This document shows positions 44,841 through 55,843 of a DNA stretch of 64,000 nt, in pieces. Made by a program: the position numbers and the translations under genes. The first letter of the stretch is position 1. Each line of letters opens with the position of its first letter. Below the pieces are notes generated by a model. It ran no database searches. It was not told where the DNA came from and worked only from the letters and a program-made list of their open reading frames with translations. Origin of the DNA: Helianthus annuus (lineage: Eukaryota; Streptophyta; Magnoliopsida; Asterales; Asteraceae). The stretch is from positions 114,516,088 to 114,580,087 of the forward strand of contig NC_035436.2 of NCBI RefSeq assembly GCF_002127325.2, in the 5' to 3' direction.

Positions 44841-47070
44841 TTTCTGACTTTCACTTTCGCATTTAATGCGCATTGACTTTGACTGTCTAGCTGTTTGAAT
44901 TATGGATTTGTAATTGTACTCGTTGTGTTTTAATGAGACATATCGTCATTGTGCCTATATGTGATTACTTGCTATAATAGAAAATAATATTGGAATTATT
45001 ATTAGAATTATTATTAAACACTTAGTCTAGATCGAAACATAGTTCGAAGGATCCGAAGGACTCGAAGGACCACGAAGCATATCCTTCGAGCACGAAACAT
45101 ATCCTTCGACATCATTCGGCCCGCAAACATCACGAAACATATCCTTCGATATGTTTCGGCCCAGTCATTTTAAATGGGCTTGGCCCATTACTGTGAAATG
45201 TTATATACGAAACACATGCATAGTCGGCAGTTTTTGAGAAAAACCCTAGAACACTTTTGATCTGTGACGGCAACCACAACTCATACGGAGATCTTTGCTG
45301 ATCGATTCTCTTATTTTCTACCCCGGTTAGTGTCCACATTACATGATTTCTTGAATTATCAATCGTATGTAAATATGTTGGTTGTATGTTAACTGATTTG
45401 TAAGATGATTGTGTATGGGTATTAATCGGAATTGTATGCACATTTGTGATTATGGTCAAATGATTTCATGTTCGGTGTTACGAATCGTTTTGTTAATCGG
45501 CTAGTTAATCCAGTCAGGGTGATCGATCGGATAGGAAATTTATGTTTGTTAAATGGATGATTGGTAATACGATTTGATGATAACTTGTGATTTAGAATAT
45601 TGTAATCGGACACGTTTATGTAATCGGCGCATATGTGTTAATCGGATAGTTTGAATGATCTTGTTTCAGATTAGGGTTCTTGATAAACATGAGAATCATG
45701 CTTGGTTGATCTTGTTGATGTTAGCAGATTTGTGAAAATTGTGTTAATGGTTAATCGGATAAACGTAACAGTTACTTATCAATACACCGAAAGATACCGA
45801 CCCCTCGAACCATAGTAGTTGACCGAAGGATTGTTTGGCCGAAAGATACTCGTTGACCGAACCATAGTTTGACCGACAGATAGTTGGACCGAAAGATAAT
45901 TGGACCGACAGATAGTTGGACCGAGAGATAACATGGTCCGAAGGATAACCTTCGGTCCGAAAGATAATGGACTGTCGAAGGATGAATTATGAAGTATGAA
46001 TCGAAAGATGTTAGGGTTTTGCATAATGTCTTGAACAATTGAACATATGTTGAATTAATTGACATGCCATGCTTGGTGATGAACATGTTTGTGTAATACT
46101 ACGTGTTGTACTGATATGCAAACTGACTGCTATGTGAACCAATTAATTGCATGCGTAACATTTCGAGCATGAACTGATTCTGCTATACGTGTATACATAG
46201 GACGTGATTAATTAACTGTGAGCACTTATTTAGCATACCGAGCAAACCAAGGTGAGTTCACACTCTTACCAAGGCATGGGATTCCCGGGGTGTTGGGAAT
46301 GGGATTGAAAGGTTGATTAGATACTTTATTGACACTATGCCTAGACTTCTACTTTACTATCCTCGGTTGTGAAGGATACCTATAGTTACGAGTAGTCTAG
46401 TGGTTATACAACGTGGAACACCACCACACAGTAACGTGGAACACCACCACACAGTAACGTGGAACACCACCACACAGTAACGTGGAACACCACCACACAG
46501 TAACGTGGAACACCACCACACAGTAACGTGGAACACCACCACACAGTAACGTGGAACACCACCACACAGTAACGTGGAACACCACCACACAGTAACGTGG
46601 AACACCACCACACAGTAACGTGGAACACCACCACACAGTAACGTGGAACACCACCACCAATAGAACATACAATCGGCCCGGTAGAGCCACCTGTTACAAA
46701 CGAACTTACTATTACGCATTTACTTTCTGTGAACTCGCTCAACTAGTTTGTTGATCATTCTGTTACATGCCTTGCAGATCGTTAGGTACCTGGAGCTTGC
46801 ACTGGAGAAGCGGGTCGTTGTGGACAAGGATCGTGACTTTTCTGTTAAACTATTATGACACTTGAAACTGTTAGCTACTACTGGTTTATTTACTATGCTT
46901 CCGCTACATTTTGAAACGATGATTTGTTTGATCACCTTTTGTATTGAATGGATGGTTTTCATTTATTTTACTTAATATTAAATGCATGTTCAATATGATT
47001 GGTGGCTTGATCCTGGTCAGTCACGCTCCCAAGCGGTGATACTCCGCAGGTGGATTTTGGGGGTGTGACA
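44827..47070 (+). mobile_element. Element E 3' LTR
   Basis: It is 2244 bp, offset 6293 from the 5' LTR, with every landmark and all eleven 23-bp repeats reproduced. Confidence 0.97.
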
Positions 47071-47611
47071 TAGAAAGCCTTTGGAATTTCAGGTCGGGGA
47101 CCGGGTATTATTGAAAGTCTCACCCTGGAAGGGTGTAGTACGTTTTGGCAAAAGGGGCAAACTGAATCCGCGATACGTCGGACCATTCGAAATCATAGAA
47201 AAGGTTGGCAAAGTAGCATACAAGTTGAAACTACCAGCTGAACTCGGGGCAGTTCACAATGTCTTTCATGTATCGAACTTAAAGAAGTGCCTATCAGATG
47301 AAAACCTCATCATTCCTTTTAAGGAGCTCACTATCGACGAGCAGTTGCAGTTCGTCGAGGAACCAGTTGAAATCACAGACCGGGATGTGAAGGTCCTCAA
47401 ACACAAGAGAATCCCCCTTGTTCGAGTTCGTTGGAACTCCAAACGTGGCCCAGAGTACACCTGGGAACGCGAAGACAGGATGACAGAAAAGTACCCCCAG
47501 TTATTTGAAACCAATGCTACCACCACTGAGGCTGAAGCTACTACTTCGGAATTTCGGGACGAAATTCCAGATCAACGGGGGGAGGATGTGACACCCCGGG
47601 AAAATCAGTGA
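47071..47611 (+). CDS. Element D gag-pol polyprotein, 3' part: integrase tail and chromodomain
   Basis: This continues the frame of 34345-38533 after E; the first five bases are the second target copy. The GPF segment [18 protein letters not shown] lies near 47172-47225. [13 protein letters not shown] follows, then a chromodomain at about 47345-47500 (FVEEPVEITDRDVKVLKH, RWNSKRGPEYTWERED). The tail SEFRDEIPDQRGEDVTP runs over the first hairpin/PPT module; the stop is at 47609-47611, 76 bases before the 3' LTR. No frame damage is visible. Confidence 0.88.
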
Positions 47612-47687
47612 ACAATACAGTTTACCTAGCTTCCTCAGTGAGTGCATACCAAATTTCGGGACGAAATTTCCAATTTGTTGGGGATAA
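47545..47687 (+). promoter_or_regulatory. Duplicated hairpin/polypurine module at the 3' end of D
   Basis: The first module leads to TGTGACACCCC at 47587 and the second to TGTGACAACTCG at 47688, 101 bp apart. The second is the LTR start in D, since the left edge at 31736 begins with the TGTGACAAC form next to AATTC. Confidence 0.88.
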
Positions 47688-49983
47688 TGTGACAACTCGA
47701 ACTTTAGACTTGCTTTGATGTAACGATACGTGTTTATGAAAACGTTATTGATTGAATGAATACTTGATATGTGATGTTATGTGCCTTATGTGTATGTATG
47801 TTATGTGAATGTTACACGAACCCGAACCGCACAACACTACATTCGAGTGCACAAGCCCTTTGGGCCACACCTTGTTTACGGATCCTTTAGGCAACCGAGT
47901 GGGCTCGGCCCACTCCCCACTCGCAAGCACCAAAACCTTTTTGGTAAGGGTTTGATTCTCATTATTGTTACAAACACAAGAAAACACACACAACCCTACC
48001 TCTTATTCTCTCTCTCGTCTCCTCTTAGAACCGGCCGAGACTTTCCTTGTTCATCCTACAATTCGGATCCTACAATTCGGTAAGTGTCTCATTAATGGCT
48101 AGTACTATATGTAAATGTTGTTAATTATCGGATTTACATGATCGGTTAGGGTTTTGATAGTGATTCGGTTGGTATGTTGTATGATATTTGTGTACATGAT
48201 AAACGGATTGAAGTCGCCATCCTTGTTATTGACCTTGTTGTAAATCAGATTGTATGATTAGAACCGAATAAGATACAAATCGGCTGTTATGTATTGTTTG
48301 ATCGGATATGTTTATGTATTGTTTTGGACAAGCGTTCTTGATTATGTTTGGTATTAGGGTTCATAAGAATTGATGTTGATTTTCCCTGTTTGATCGATAA
48401 TTGCCATATTATGAAACTGATAAAGATTGGTAATTGATGATAATTGTCATGTTTGATCTGTTTCCGAAACTATTGAACCTGTTTGCTGAAATCACGGATA
48501 GTTATGCATGAGATCAGGGAAACTGTTACCATTTGCTTGTCTCGACTGGGATTGCGAGTCGAAACCCATAGTCTCGACTCGAGACCATAACAGCTTTAGT
48601 CGGAACCGAGGTTGCGAGTCCCGTTGCGACTCGTAACCGGACCTTGTTAAGTCGAAACCTCACACAACAGCACGAACCGAAACCACGGTTGCGAGTCCCG
48701 TTACGACTCGTAACCGGACCATGACGAGCCGAGACCACCTGTTGCGACTCGTAATCAGCCGTTGTGACTCGTAATCCTTGTTGCGACTCGAGATCGCCGG
48801 TTACGACTCGAGACCACCCTTGCACGTACACTGTTTGGGCTTTCAATGTCACAGGCCCAATCAGTTGGGCCAAATGTTTGGACTTATGATTTGTTATGAT
48901 ATTGGACTGCTTATGGTAATTGGGCCGGGTGATGTTTGGGCCGAACACTTAGATTGTTTATCGGATTGCTGATACGTGTACGTGTTTACCATGATTATAC
49001 GTGATACAATATACGTGCTATATACGAACCTGACTTGTATAATAACCATGATAGGACGTGGTTGACCATTTACTAGCTTAACTGTACCCTTTGTGTATCT
49101 GCCGAGCAAACCAAGGTGAGTTCACACAGCCAAGGCATGGGATTCCCGGGTTGGGAATTGGGTTGGATATGTTGAATATGGAATGATTACTCGTACTTAC
49201 GCATTCTCTAGACTATAGACCATCGTCCTCAGGTTAGTCAGGACATGTTACGTAAAGCCTACGTAACCCAGTATGTTTGCCATTTGTCTCCCGGGTCGGG
49301 AGGACACGTTACGTAAAGCCTACGTAACCCAATACCATCTACTGGCTTCCGGGTCGGAAGGCCACGCTGCGTAAAGCCTACGAAGCCCCCACGCGTACCA
49401 TGTCCTCGGGGAAGGGCACGTCACGTAAAGCCTCCGTGACCCTGTACGTTTTCCTGTTCTCGGTAAAGAAGAACACATGGTCGGAAGTTAGTCTAGTAAG
49501 TACCGTTAATGAGAAGCCCTCATTAGCCAGGATAAACATGGGAAGCCCCCACCAGTATTATGAACACAAGGTTTGGGAAGCCCCCACCTTTAGTATCCAC
49601 TAGTATGGGAAGCCCCCACTAGCTATACTTATGCACTATGTTATGAACTTACTTTCTGTGAACTCGCTCAACTAGTTTGTTGATTATTTGTTGCATGCCT
49701 TGCAGGACCTTAGGTATACTGGGAGCTTGCACAAGGAGGAGCAGGTCGTTGTGGGATACGGATCGTGGATAACAATTGAACTTATAACTATTTCGAATTT
49801 ACATTACTATGCTTCCGCTATTTAAACAATGTTTGGTTTTGAAACATCAATCATGTCATGATGGATTACATTAATTACTTTTATCATTATTAAATGCTAT
49901 GTTTGATATGATTGATGGCTTGATCCTGGTCAGTCACGCTCCCAAGCGGTGGTACTCCGCGTGTGGATTTTGGGGGTGTGACA
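47688..49983 (+). mobile_element. Element D 3' LTR
   Basis: It is 2296 bp and nearly identical to 31736-34030. The terminus TGTGACA is followed by the AATTC target duplication. Confidence 0.95.
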
Positions 49984-50246
49984 AATTCCGTGGAAGACGC
50001 AAGCGATTATAGAATGGGAGAATTTTGGGGGTAGTATGTTCTTCAAGGAATACGGTTCCTTGATTGTCGGTATTGCAAGGGATATGTCGTTTATACATGC
50101 AACCATCGAAATACATTGTAATGTAAATGAAAGATTTATTTATAAACAACGATATCAACTGTTCCTTGGATCTTGACAACAAAAGAAACTTAATACATAA
50201 GACATGATTATTTCTAAACGATGTTGTCTTCTAGTCAGTCGGGCGA
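49984..50246 (-). other. Element C sequence between gag stop and D insertion, no gene seen
   Basis: It begins with the target copy AATTC and contains no recognisable pol domain on either strand. In an autonomous element the protease would be expected here. Confidence 0.7.
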
Positions 50247-51353
50247 TCATCCTTGTGCTGGATTTGCATTAGCAAGCTTTGGGCAATTTCTTCGGAAATG
50301 ACCCATCTCACCACAGTTGAAACAAGAACCTGGTAGGAAACGACCTTGAGCGGGATTGTTGCCAGCTTGGTTTGGTGCAGCTACAGCTGGGCAGATTCTT
50401 GTTGTATGGCCTATGAGTCCACAAGTTTGGCATTTGCGGCACTGTACATTGGCGTGATGATGGAGGCTACATTGGTTGCACAAGGGTGCAGTTCCATTGT
50501 ATGGTTTTCTAGCAGGGGGTTGAGCTGGTTGGTTGGGGACGGCTTGACCATTGTGAGCGACCACGGCGAAGTTCTGAGAAGCCTTTCGCTTCCTTGACTT
50601 CTTAGGAGATTCAGTCTGTTCATCCATGGTCTTTGATTCCTCGATTGGGTTCGATTCCCCGGCCGATTTCTTGTCACCTTTTCGAAAAAGTTTATGCTTT
50701 CTGATCTGCGATTCAGTCAAGGTTGCAGATAGCTCAATGGCCTGACGGAGTGTGGTAGGGTTGCTACCAGTGACAATGTGTTGTACCGAGTCAGGCAGGC
50801 CGTCGATGTACCTTTCGATAGCCTTGTCGAGTGGGGCGACCATAGTCGGGCAAAGTAGACTCAACTCCTCAAACCTATCAGTATATGCCCTGTGTTCGCC
50901 ACTATCTTGTTTCAAATCATCAAACTCCTTCTCCAGCGCTCGTTGTTCATGACGAGGACAAAACTCTCTCATCATAAGTGCTCTCAGTTCAGCCCATGTT
51001 TGTGCTAGAGCAACATCTGCACCACGGTCTCTCATTACCCCGTTCCACCATGTAAGAGCCCTCTTCTGAAACACACTCGAAGAAAACTCGACCTTGCGAT
51101 TTTCCGTACACTGCACGTGGCGAAAGGTATTCTCGATGCTCTCGAACCATTGGAGAAGCCCAGTTGCTCCCTCAGAACCACTAAACTTGAGTGGTTTAGC
51201 CGAGTTAAAGTTCTTGAAATTGCATGTACCATTGTTGTTGTTGTTGGCTTGGTTCCATTGAGCAAAGAGATTTGGGAATTGAGCAGCCATCTGCTTCGCA
51301 ATAATTTCTGCCAGCTCGGCAGTTGCTATCTGGTGTTCGCGTCGAGGAGGCAT
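50247..51353 (-). CDS. Element C Gag protein (capsid plus nucleocapsid)
   Basis: This open frame encodes a Gag, the protein that forms retrotransposon particles and packages RNA. I start at ATG 51353 (MPPRREHQ), as MPPRR-like starts are common in plant gypsy Gags; the frame stays open 23 codons further upstream to 51422. The capsid part shows GLLQWFESIENTF, ALTWWNG, and LLCPTMVAPLDKAIERYI. A lysine-rich stretch (PKKSRKRKAS, about residue 255) could be a nuclear localisation or RNA-binding signal. Three CCHC-type knuckles follow: CNQCSLHHHANVQC, CQTCGLIGHTTRIC and CFNCGEMGHFRRNC. It is intact over 368 codons, has no intron, and no pol follows. Sequence similarity to Gag of D is clear but distant. 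Confidence 0.9.
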   Translation of the reverse strand: MPPRREHQIATAELAEIIAKQMAAQFPNLFAQWNQANNNNNGTCNFKNFNSAKPLKFSGSEGATGLLQWFESIENTFRHVQCTENRKVEFSSSVFQKRALTWWNGVMRDRGADVALAQTWAELRALMMREFCPRHEQRALEKEFDDLKQDSGEHRAYTDRFEELSLLCPTMVAPLDKAIERYIDGLPDSVQHIVTGSNPTTLRQAIELSATLTESQIRKHKLFRKGDKKSAGESNPIEESKTMDEQTESPKKSRKRKASQNFAVVAHNGQAVPNQPAQPPARKPYNGTAPLCNQCSLHHHANVQCRKCQTCGLIGHTTRICPAVAAPNQAGNNPAQGRFLPGSCFNCGEMGHFRRNCPKLANANPAQG

Positions 51354-51659
51354 TCTAAAAGAGGAAAACATGAAAGGAGACAAATAAAATGGTATTGGGT
51401 AAGAATAGGATGTTACAATCACTGACCATAATCACGGTTGATGGTCACTTGTTTGAATCATGAAGCAAACAAACAACACCAGGGCTGAATCAAAGCAAAT
51501 AGATCCTCATAGTGTATCGCGAAGACATGCTCGCTTATAAGTGGACACTCACCCCAAGAGTTCCCAGGTAAGAGTGACTGGTCCGATTATGCGGATTTGT
51601 ACGAACACTCTAACCTTAGACAGAAAACCCAGGGTACAGGCATTCACCCTTCCAGTTCG

Positions 51660-51835
51660 CACGTGTTCACACTATTTAGGACCCAAAACTTTGACGGGAG
51701 TTTTGAAAATAGAGGGTTCACACTATTTAGGACCCAAAACTTTGACGGGAGTTTTGAAAATTCAAAGGGGTTCAAAACCTTATAACAAAGGGTTCAAAAC
51801 CTTACAATAGAGGGTTCAAAACCTAGTAATCAATC
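51660..51835. repeat. Two small tandem repeats in the leader of C
   Basis: A 51-bp unit (CACTATTTAGGACCCAAAAC) is duplicated at 51666 and 51717. Next to it GGGTTCAAAACCTTA-like units recur about every 20-26 bp four times (51768-51830). Both lie between PBS and gag. Confidence 0.85.
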
Positions 51836-51966
51836 ATCCTAGAACAGATGATTAGCTTTCAAGGCGGTTTTGAAATTTATGTTCTTGTTGTGGTCGTCGC
51901 CTAAGGGTAGGTGACGGTATTGTTTTGTGACTAAACGCAAGTAAACTCGCGTTAGGTTCCTAGGAA

Positions 51967-52031
51967 GGTTATAGACTAGGTCAAAGCATTACTAATAACC
52001 TAATTCCCTATAACCATTGGCTCTGATACCA
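51967..52031 (-). promoter_or_regulatory. Element C PBS and post-PBS stem-loop
   Basis: The PBS complement TGGCTCTGATACCA is at 52018-52031, seven bases from the LTR. Outer arms GGTTATAG (51967-51974) and CTATAACC (52008-52015) are the same as in B, D and E although the rest of the leader is unrelated. A weaker inner pairing TAGGT/ACCTA is present. No self-complementary AAAACGTTTT is found here. Confidence 0.75.
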
Positions 52032-52038
52032 TCTTTTC

Positions 52039-55000
52039 TGTCACACCCCGACCACGTAGAACATACAAAACGTGGCGGAAACGTCGGGGAGTGTTGTAAA
52101 AGAATCAATTGTTTCAAATCCATGGCGAATGAAGTTTCGTTTTATAAATCAAACATGAAGGTTTACATTGTCTAAACAAGAATCAAAGTGTACATAACAT
52201 AAATTAACTAGTTCTTGTCTCGTTTTAAGTCACTAAGGCACAGGTCCGCCTAAGTATGTCTTGATAAGTCCTATGCATCATCTCCTGAAAACACATGTGA
52301 AAATAGGTACGTCAGCATAAAAATGCCTGTGAGATACATTGGTTTTGTGAAAACGAAATTCATGACTTGAGTTTGAGAAAATGTTTATTCATGAACCTCG
52401 TATTTTGCTTTGTCTTGTAAATCATTTGAAAAACGGTAAGATCAAATGATATGTATAAATAAGAGAACAATGCATGGTTAACTGAATAACCATGTAAAAA
52501 GAGTTTGTATAAGATTTGTTGTTTGTAAATCAATGTCTTGTGAAAAGCGTGTTATTTGTATAAAATGTTCTATGTTTCAAATTGAAATGATTCAAATAAC
52601 GCTACGATATGTAATACCATACAAACACTTATATATAGGAAGTACCAGCGGCGTATCCACCATGCTTGTATCATATTACACATGCCTCGTTACTTAAATC
52701 AATTACTCAAACCAAACCATCAAGATGAAATGTTTAACAACGGTAGAAATGTTCATGTATAGTCAAATGTCTATTGTCAAATGTAATCCATGTCAACGGA
52801 TACAACTGGTTTACACGGTTCAATGGTTACAGACGGTTCATGAAATTGAAGGGTTAAGACGGTTCACATAGTCAAATGGTTACAACGGTTCAAAATGTAG
52901 TGTAATGTGTTCATATGCTGGATGAGCATATGCAACAGTAATGCAATGTGAAACAATGTACTACGTATGCACACAATGGGCGTACGTAGCATGAAATGTA
53001 TTGTTGAGTACAACGGTTCAAAATGTAGTGTGATGTGTTCATATGCTGGATGAGCATATGCAACAGTAATGCAATGTGCAACAATGTACTAAGTATGCAC
53101 ACAATGGGCATACATAGCATGTAATGTAAAACAATGTACTAAGTACGCACACAATGGGCATACATAGCATGTGATGTAAAACGATGTACTAAGTACGCAC
53201 ACAATGGGCATACATAGCATGAAAATGTAATGTAAAGTGTTGTGCTAAGTATGCACACGATGGACATACATAGCATAAACACAATGAAATCATGTACTAT
53301 ATATGTACTATTGAACATAGCAAGTATATGATGTGAAAACAGGAAAGCATGAAAGTAACAGATAGGCACATGTGTTTCACCCCAAAACAGTTTAGAAAAC
53401 AGTAAAAGAGGGGTTCAATGTACTCACCTGAGATTGCTTTGAATTCCTTGTATAATAACCAGATAATGCTAGAGGTCACGGGATATCAAACGGCACCTAA
53501 TAGGTAGCTACATTAATATACCGGACCAAAATCGGAGGGTCGGATAGTATGCGGGTTCGTAAACCAAACGAGTATGGAGACTCGTGTAATATGGTTTAAC
53601 AAAGCCTACATACTAAAATGAAACCTAACCTAAGTGCTTACGCCCCATCATGACCCGTTTAGGTAGCTTAGGCTACCCTAACGCGTCGTTCGCGTAGAAC
53701 GCGTCTGGAACGCCTAACATCGTAACCACAAGGTATAACCTCGGAAGGTTATAGCTATGGTCACCTAATGTGTTTGTTCGGACCCTAAAGATCGACCAAA
53801 TGGGTTGGGTTCGAAAGTATAAGCGATGGTTTAGATCGCTTACCTTACGACCCTGTATAAGCACTAAACTAAAAGTGACGAGCTAAGCATGTTAGAACAT
53901 GCTTAACTAAGTTTAGAAAACAGGTTTGACATCAAAACAAATGGCTTTGATGCTCACGAGTAGTTTGGTTACAAAATATGCAAGAATGCACATTTTGGCC
54001 GAAACTACGACCCGTCACTGAGCCTAGTTAACGTGGTGATCAGTAGGTATAGTCACTACGGACTATAACCATCGTGATCACGCTCACGTTATGAAGTTCC
54101 ATGAACTTCGCATCGACCATAAGCTGGTCAATGCAGAAAGTCAACAAAACGTTGACTTTCGGACTCGAAAAGCGAATAAAAGAGCGAAAGAAGACTTACG
54201 GAGGGTCCCCGAGTGCTAATCTAGATCAAATAGCTCAGGTATGAAACAATGGTTTCAACTTAGAGCTTCAAGATCAGATTGTTGTGATTTTTACACTAAG
54301 GGGGGGGGTATTTATAGGAAAAGTGGAACCGTTAGGATCGTTTTATCGAACATCGTGCCTTGATCTCGTGCGTACATGTGTCCAGGGGTTAAATTCACTG
54401 AACTTGGCTCTTGGCCCTTCATTGGGTGAAAAGGCATTGCCTCTTGATCGAACGAAAGGCCAGATTCTGCATTTAATGCAAAATCTTTCTTTCAGACATC
54501 CTCACGCGGCCCGCATCAGGATATGCAAAAACTCAGGCGGGCCGCCTGAGCCCGTCTGATCTGCACATACTTTGAAAAATGACAGTTTTGGTCCCTGTTG
54601 CGTGTTTAAGCCATTTCCGACACTTCTAAGGCCCGTAAAGCCAACTTTAAGGCCCTAAAATGATGCCTAAACATTGTGGACATGAAACATGCTCAAAAAT
54701 GTGTCGGATGTTGGTTCGTTTGGCCGTACGATCGCGGTGTTCGCTTAATTACGACGGAATGCGCATAAGTGTGAAAGACGATCCAAATGACGCGACGAAT
54801 GGATTTTTCTCATGCCAAACACTAAGGCATAATATAAGGATGCTTACATAAATTTTTGGATGTCCGGATGTATTCAGAACGTAAGTTATGCGCGAAAGTG
54901 CAAACTTGTGCACTTTTTGACACTTTTAGTCCCTGAATGACCCAGAAGTTTATTTTAGCATACCAAACCCCTCAAAGCCTATTTCTAAGCCATGTAAAGG

Positions 55001-55393
55001 ATATTTATGGTATGTTTAACTTATGGACATGTTCCGGAATGTTCGTTATAGTTCAGATTGGCATACTTTCGCAGTTTGTCAAGTTTAGTCCCTGTAAGCG
55101 AATTAACTTGTTTTTGCTATACCAAAGCCTTCAAAACTTATTTCTAAGTTATGTAAAGGTTATTTAAGGTACGTTGAGTGTATGTTGATGTTCCGGAGTA
55201 TTTGTCGCAATAAACTGAGTACGTTTACGCACCAGTTTGCGTATAATGCTCCAGAAAGCGATGTAGAGTTTGAATTTGAACAATAATTGATATGTGCAAA
55301 ACATACACATATTTATACAAGATCCCAAGTATGAAATACAATATTTCATCGGCTTGGTATTTGTTTGATGGTCGCGGTGACACAGGTGTCACA
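52039..55393 (-). mobile_element. Element C 5' LTR
   Basis: It is 3355 bp, from TGTCACACCCCG to GACACAGGTGTCACA, directly followed by the target copy CTAGC. A minus-strand TATAAATA lies at 54309-54316. It differs from 26563-29915 at scattered sites and in a patch at about 52472-52497. Confidence 0.95.
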
Positions 55394-55790
55394 CTAGCCG
55401 AACTCAGTGGAGTTCACAACGTATTTCATGTGTCAAATCTGAAGAAGTGTCTGTCAGATGAGACCCTCATAGTTCCTTTTAAGGAGCTCACTATAGATGA
55501 CCAGTTGCGATTCGTCGAGGAACCAGTAGAGATTATTGACCGAGATGTGAAAGTTCTCAAGCACACCAGAATACCTCTCGTTCGAGTTCGTTGGAACTCT
55601 CATCATGGCCCAGAGTTCACCTGGGAACGAGAAGACCAAAGAAACTCAAGTATCCCTAGTTGTTCGGCAACAATGCAACCACTACTGAGGCTGAAGCTAC
55701 TGCGGAATTTCGGGACGAAATTCCAAATCAATGGGGGGATGATGTGACACCCCAGGAAAACCAGTATACCACGCAACTTAACTAGCTTCC
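55394..55790 (+). pseudogene. Element A pol, third part: chromodomain
   Basis: It resumes after C with the CTAGC copy and reads [13 protein letters not shown], then the chromodomain FVEEPVEIIDRDVKVLKH ... FTWEREDQ (about 55510-55638). A small deletion after this shifts the frame. The original reading (EFRDEIPNQ, then over TGTGACACCCC) continues in another frame to a TAG near 55785. Confidence 0.88.
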
Positions 55791-55843
55791 TCAGTAACCG
55801 CGTGCTAAATTTCGGGACGAAATTTCTTTCAAGTTGGGGATAA
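55704..55843 (+). promoter_or_regulatory. Duplicated hairpin/polypurine module at the 3' end of A
   Basis: Hairpin 1 has arms 55704-55712 and 55716-55724; 18 bases later TGTGACACCCC starts at 55743. Hairpin 2 has arms 55807-55814 and 55818-55825; 18 bases later TGTGACAACTCG starts at 55844. Both loops are GGA. The second is the LTR boundary, as the 5' LTR begins with the same form at 9441. Confidence 0.88.

Larger units (their letters stand above)
38534..47070 (+). mobile_element. Element E: recently inserted, defective Ty3/gypsy retrotransposon
   Basis: LTRs are 38534-40777 and 44827-47070, both 2244 bp, with no difference found by eye. Target duplications TAGAA lie at 38529-38533 and 47071-47075. 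The internal region (about 4.05 kb) is roughly 1.07 kb shorter than in D. Gag carries several deletions, the nucleocapsid and protease are gone, RT has lost one catalytic Asp, and later frames are broken. The PBS and post-PBS leader are almost the same as in D. Confidence 0.97.
31736..49983 (+). mobile_element. Element D: Tekay-type Ty3/gypsy retrotransposon, split by E
   Basis: LTRs are 31736-34030 (2295 bp) and 47688-49983 (2296 bp). Target duplications AATTC lie at 31731-31735 and 49984-49988. Removing E and one target copy gives 9.7 kb. About fifteen LTR differences are visible by eye, so the insertion is young. The gag-pol frame is open throughout once the gag intron and E are excluded. 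It is the only plausibly autonomous copy in the window, now disrupted by E. Confidence 0.95.
26563..55393 (-). mobile_element. Element C: gag-only (TR-GAG-like) LTR retrotransposon, minus strand
   Basis: LTRs are 26563-29915 (3353 bp) and 52039-55393 (3355 bp); target duplications CTAGC lie at 26558-26562 and 55394-55398. Removing nested D leaves about 10.6 kb. The internal region is only about 3.9 kb and encodes an open gag (50247-51353) but no protease, RT, RNase H or integrase. The region between gag and the 3' LTR holds a 104-bp tandem repeat. Gag-only plant LTR elements are known as TR-GAG. LTRs differ at about 25-30 positions by eye plus one replaced patch. Confidence 0.93.

Noticed and set aside
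47266..47526. Minus-strand frame of 86 codons opposite the D chromodomain (also 18157-18426 and 55603-55875)
   Set aside because: It is the complement of the conserved chromodomain coding sequence.
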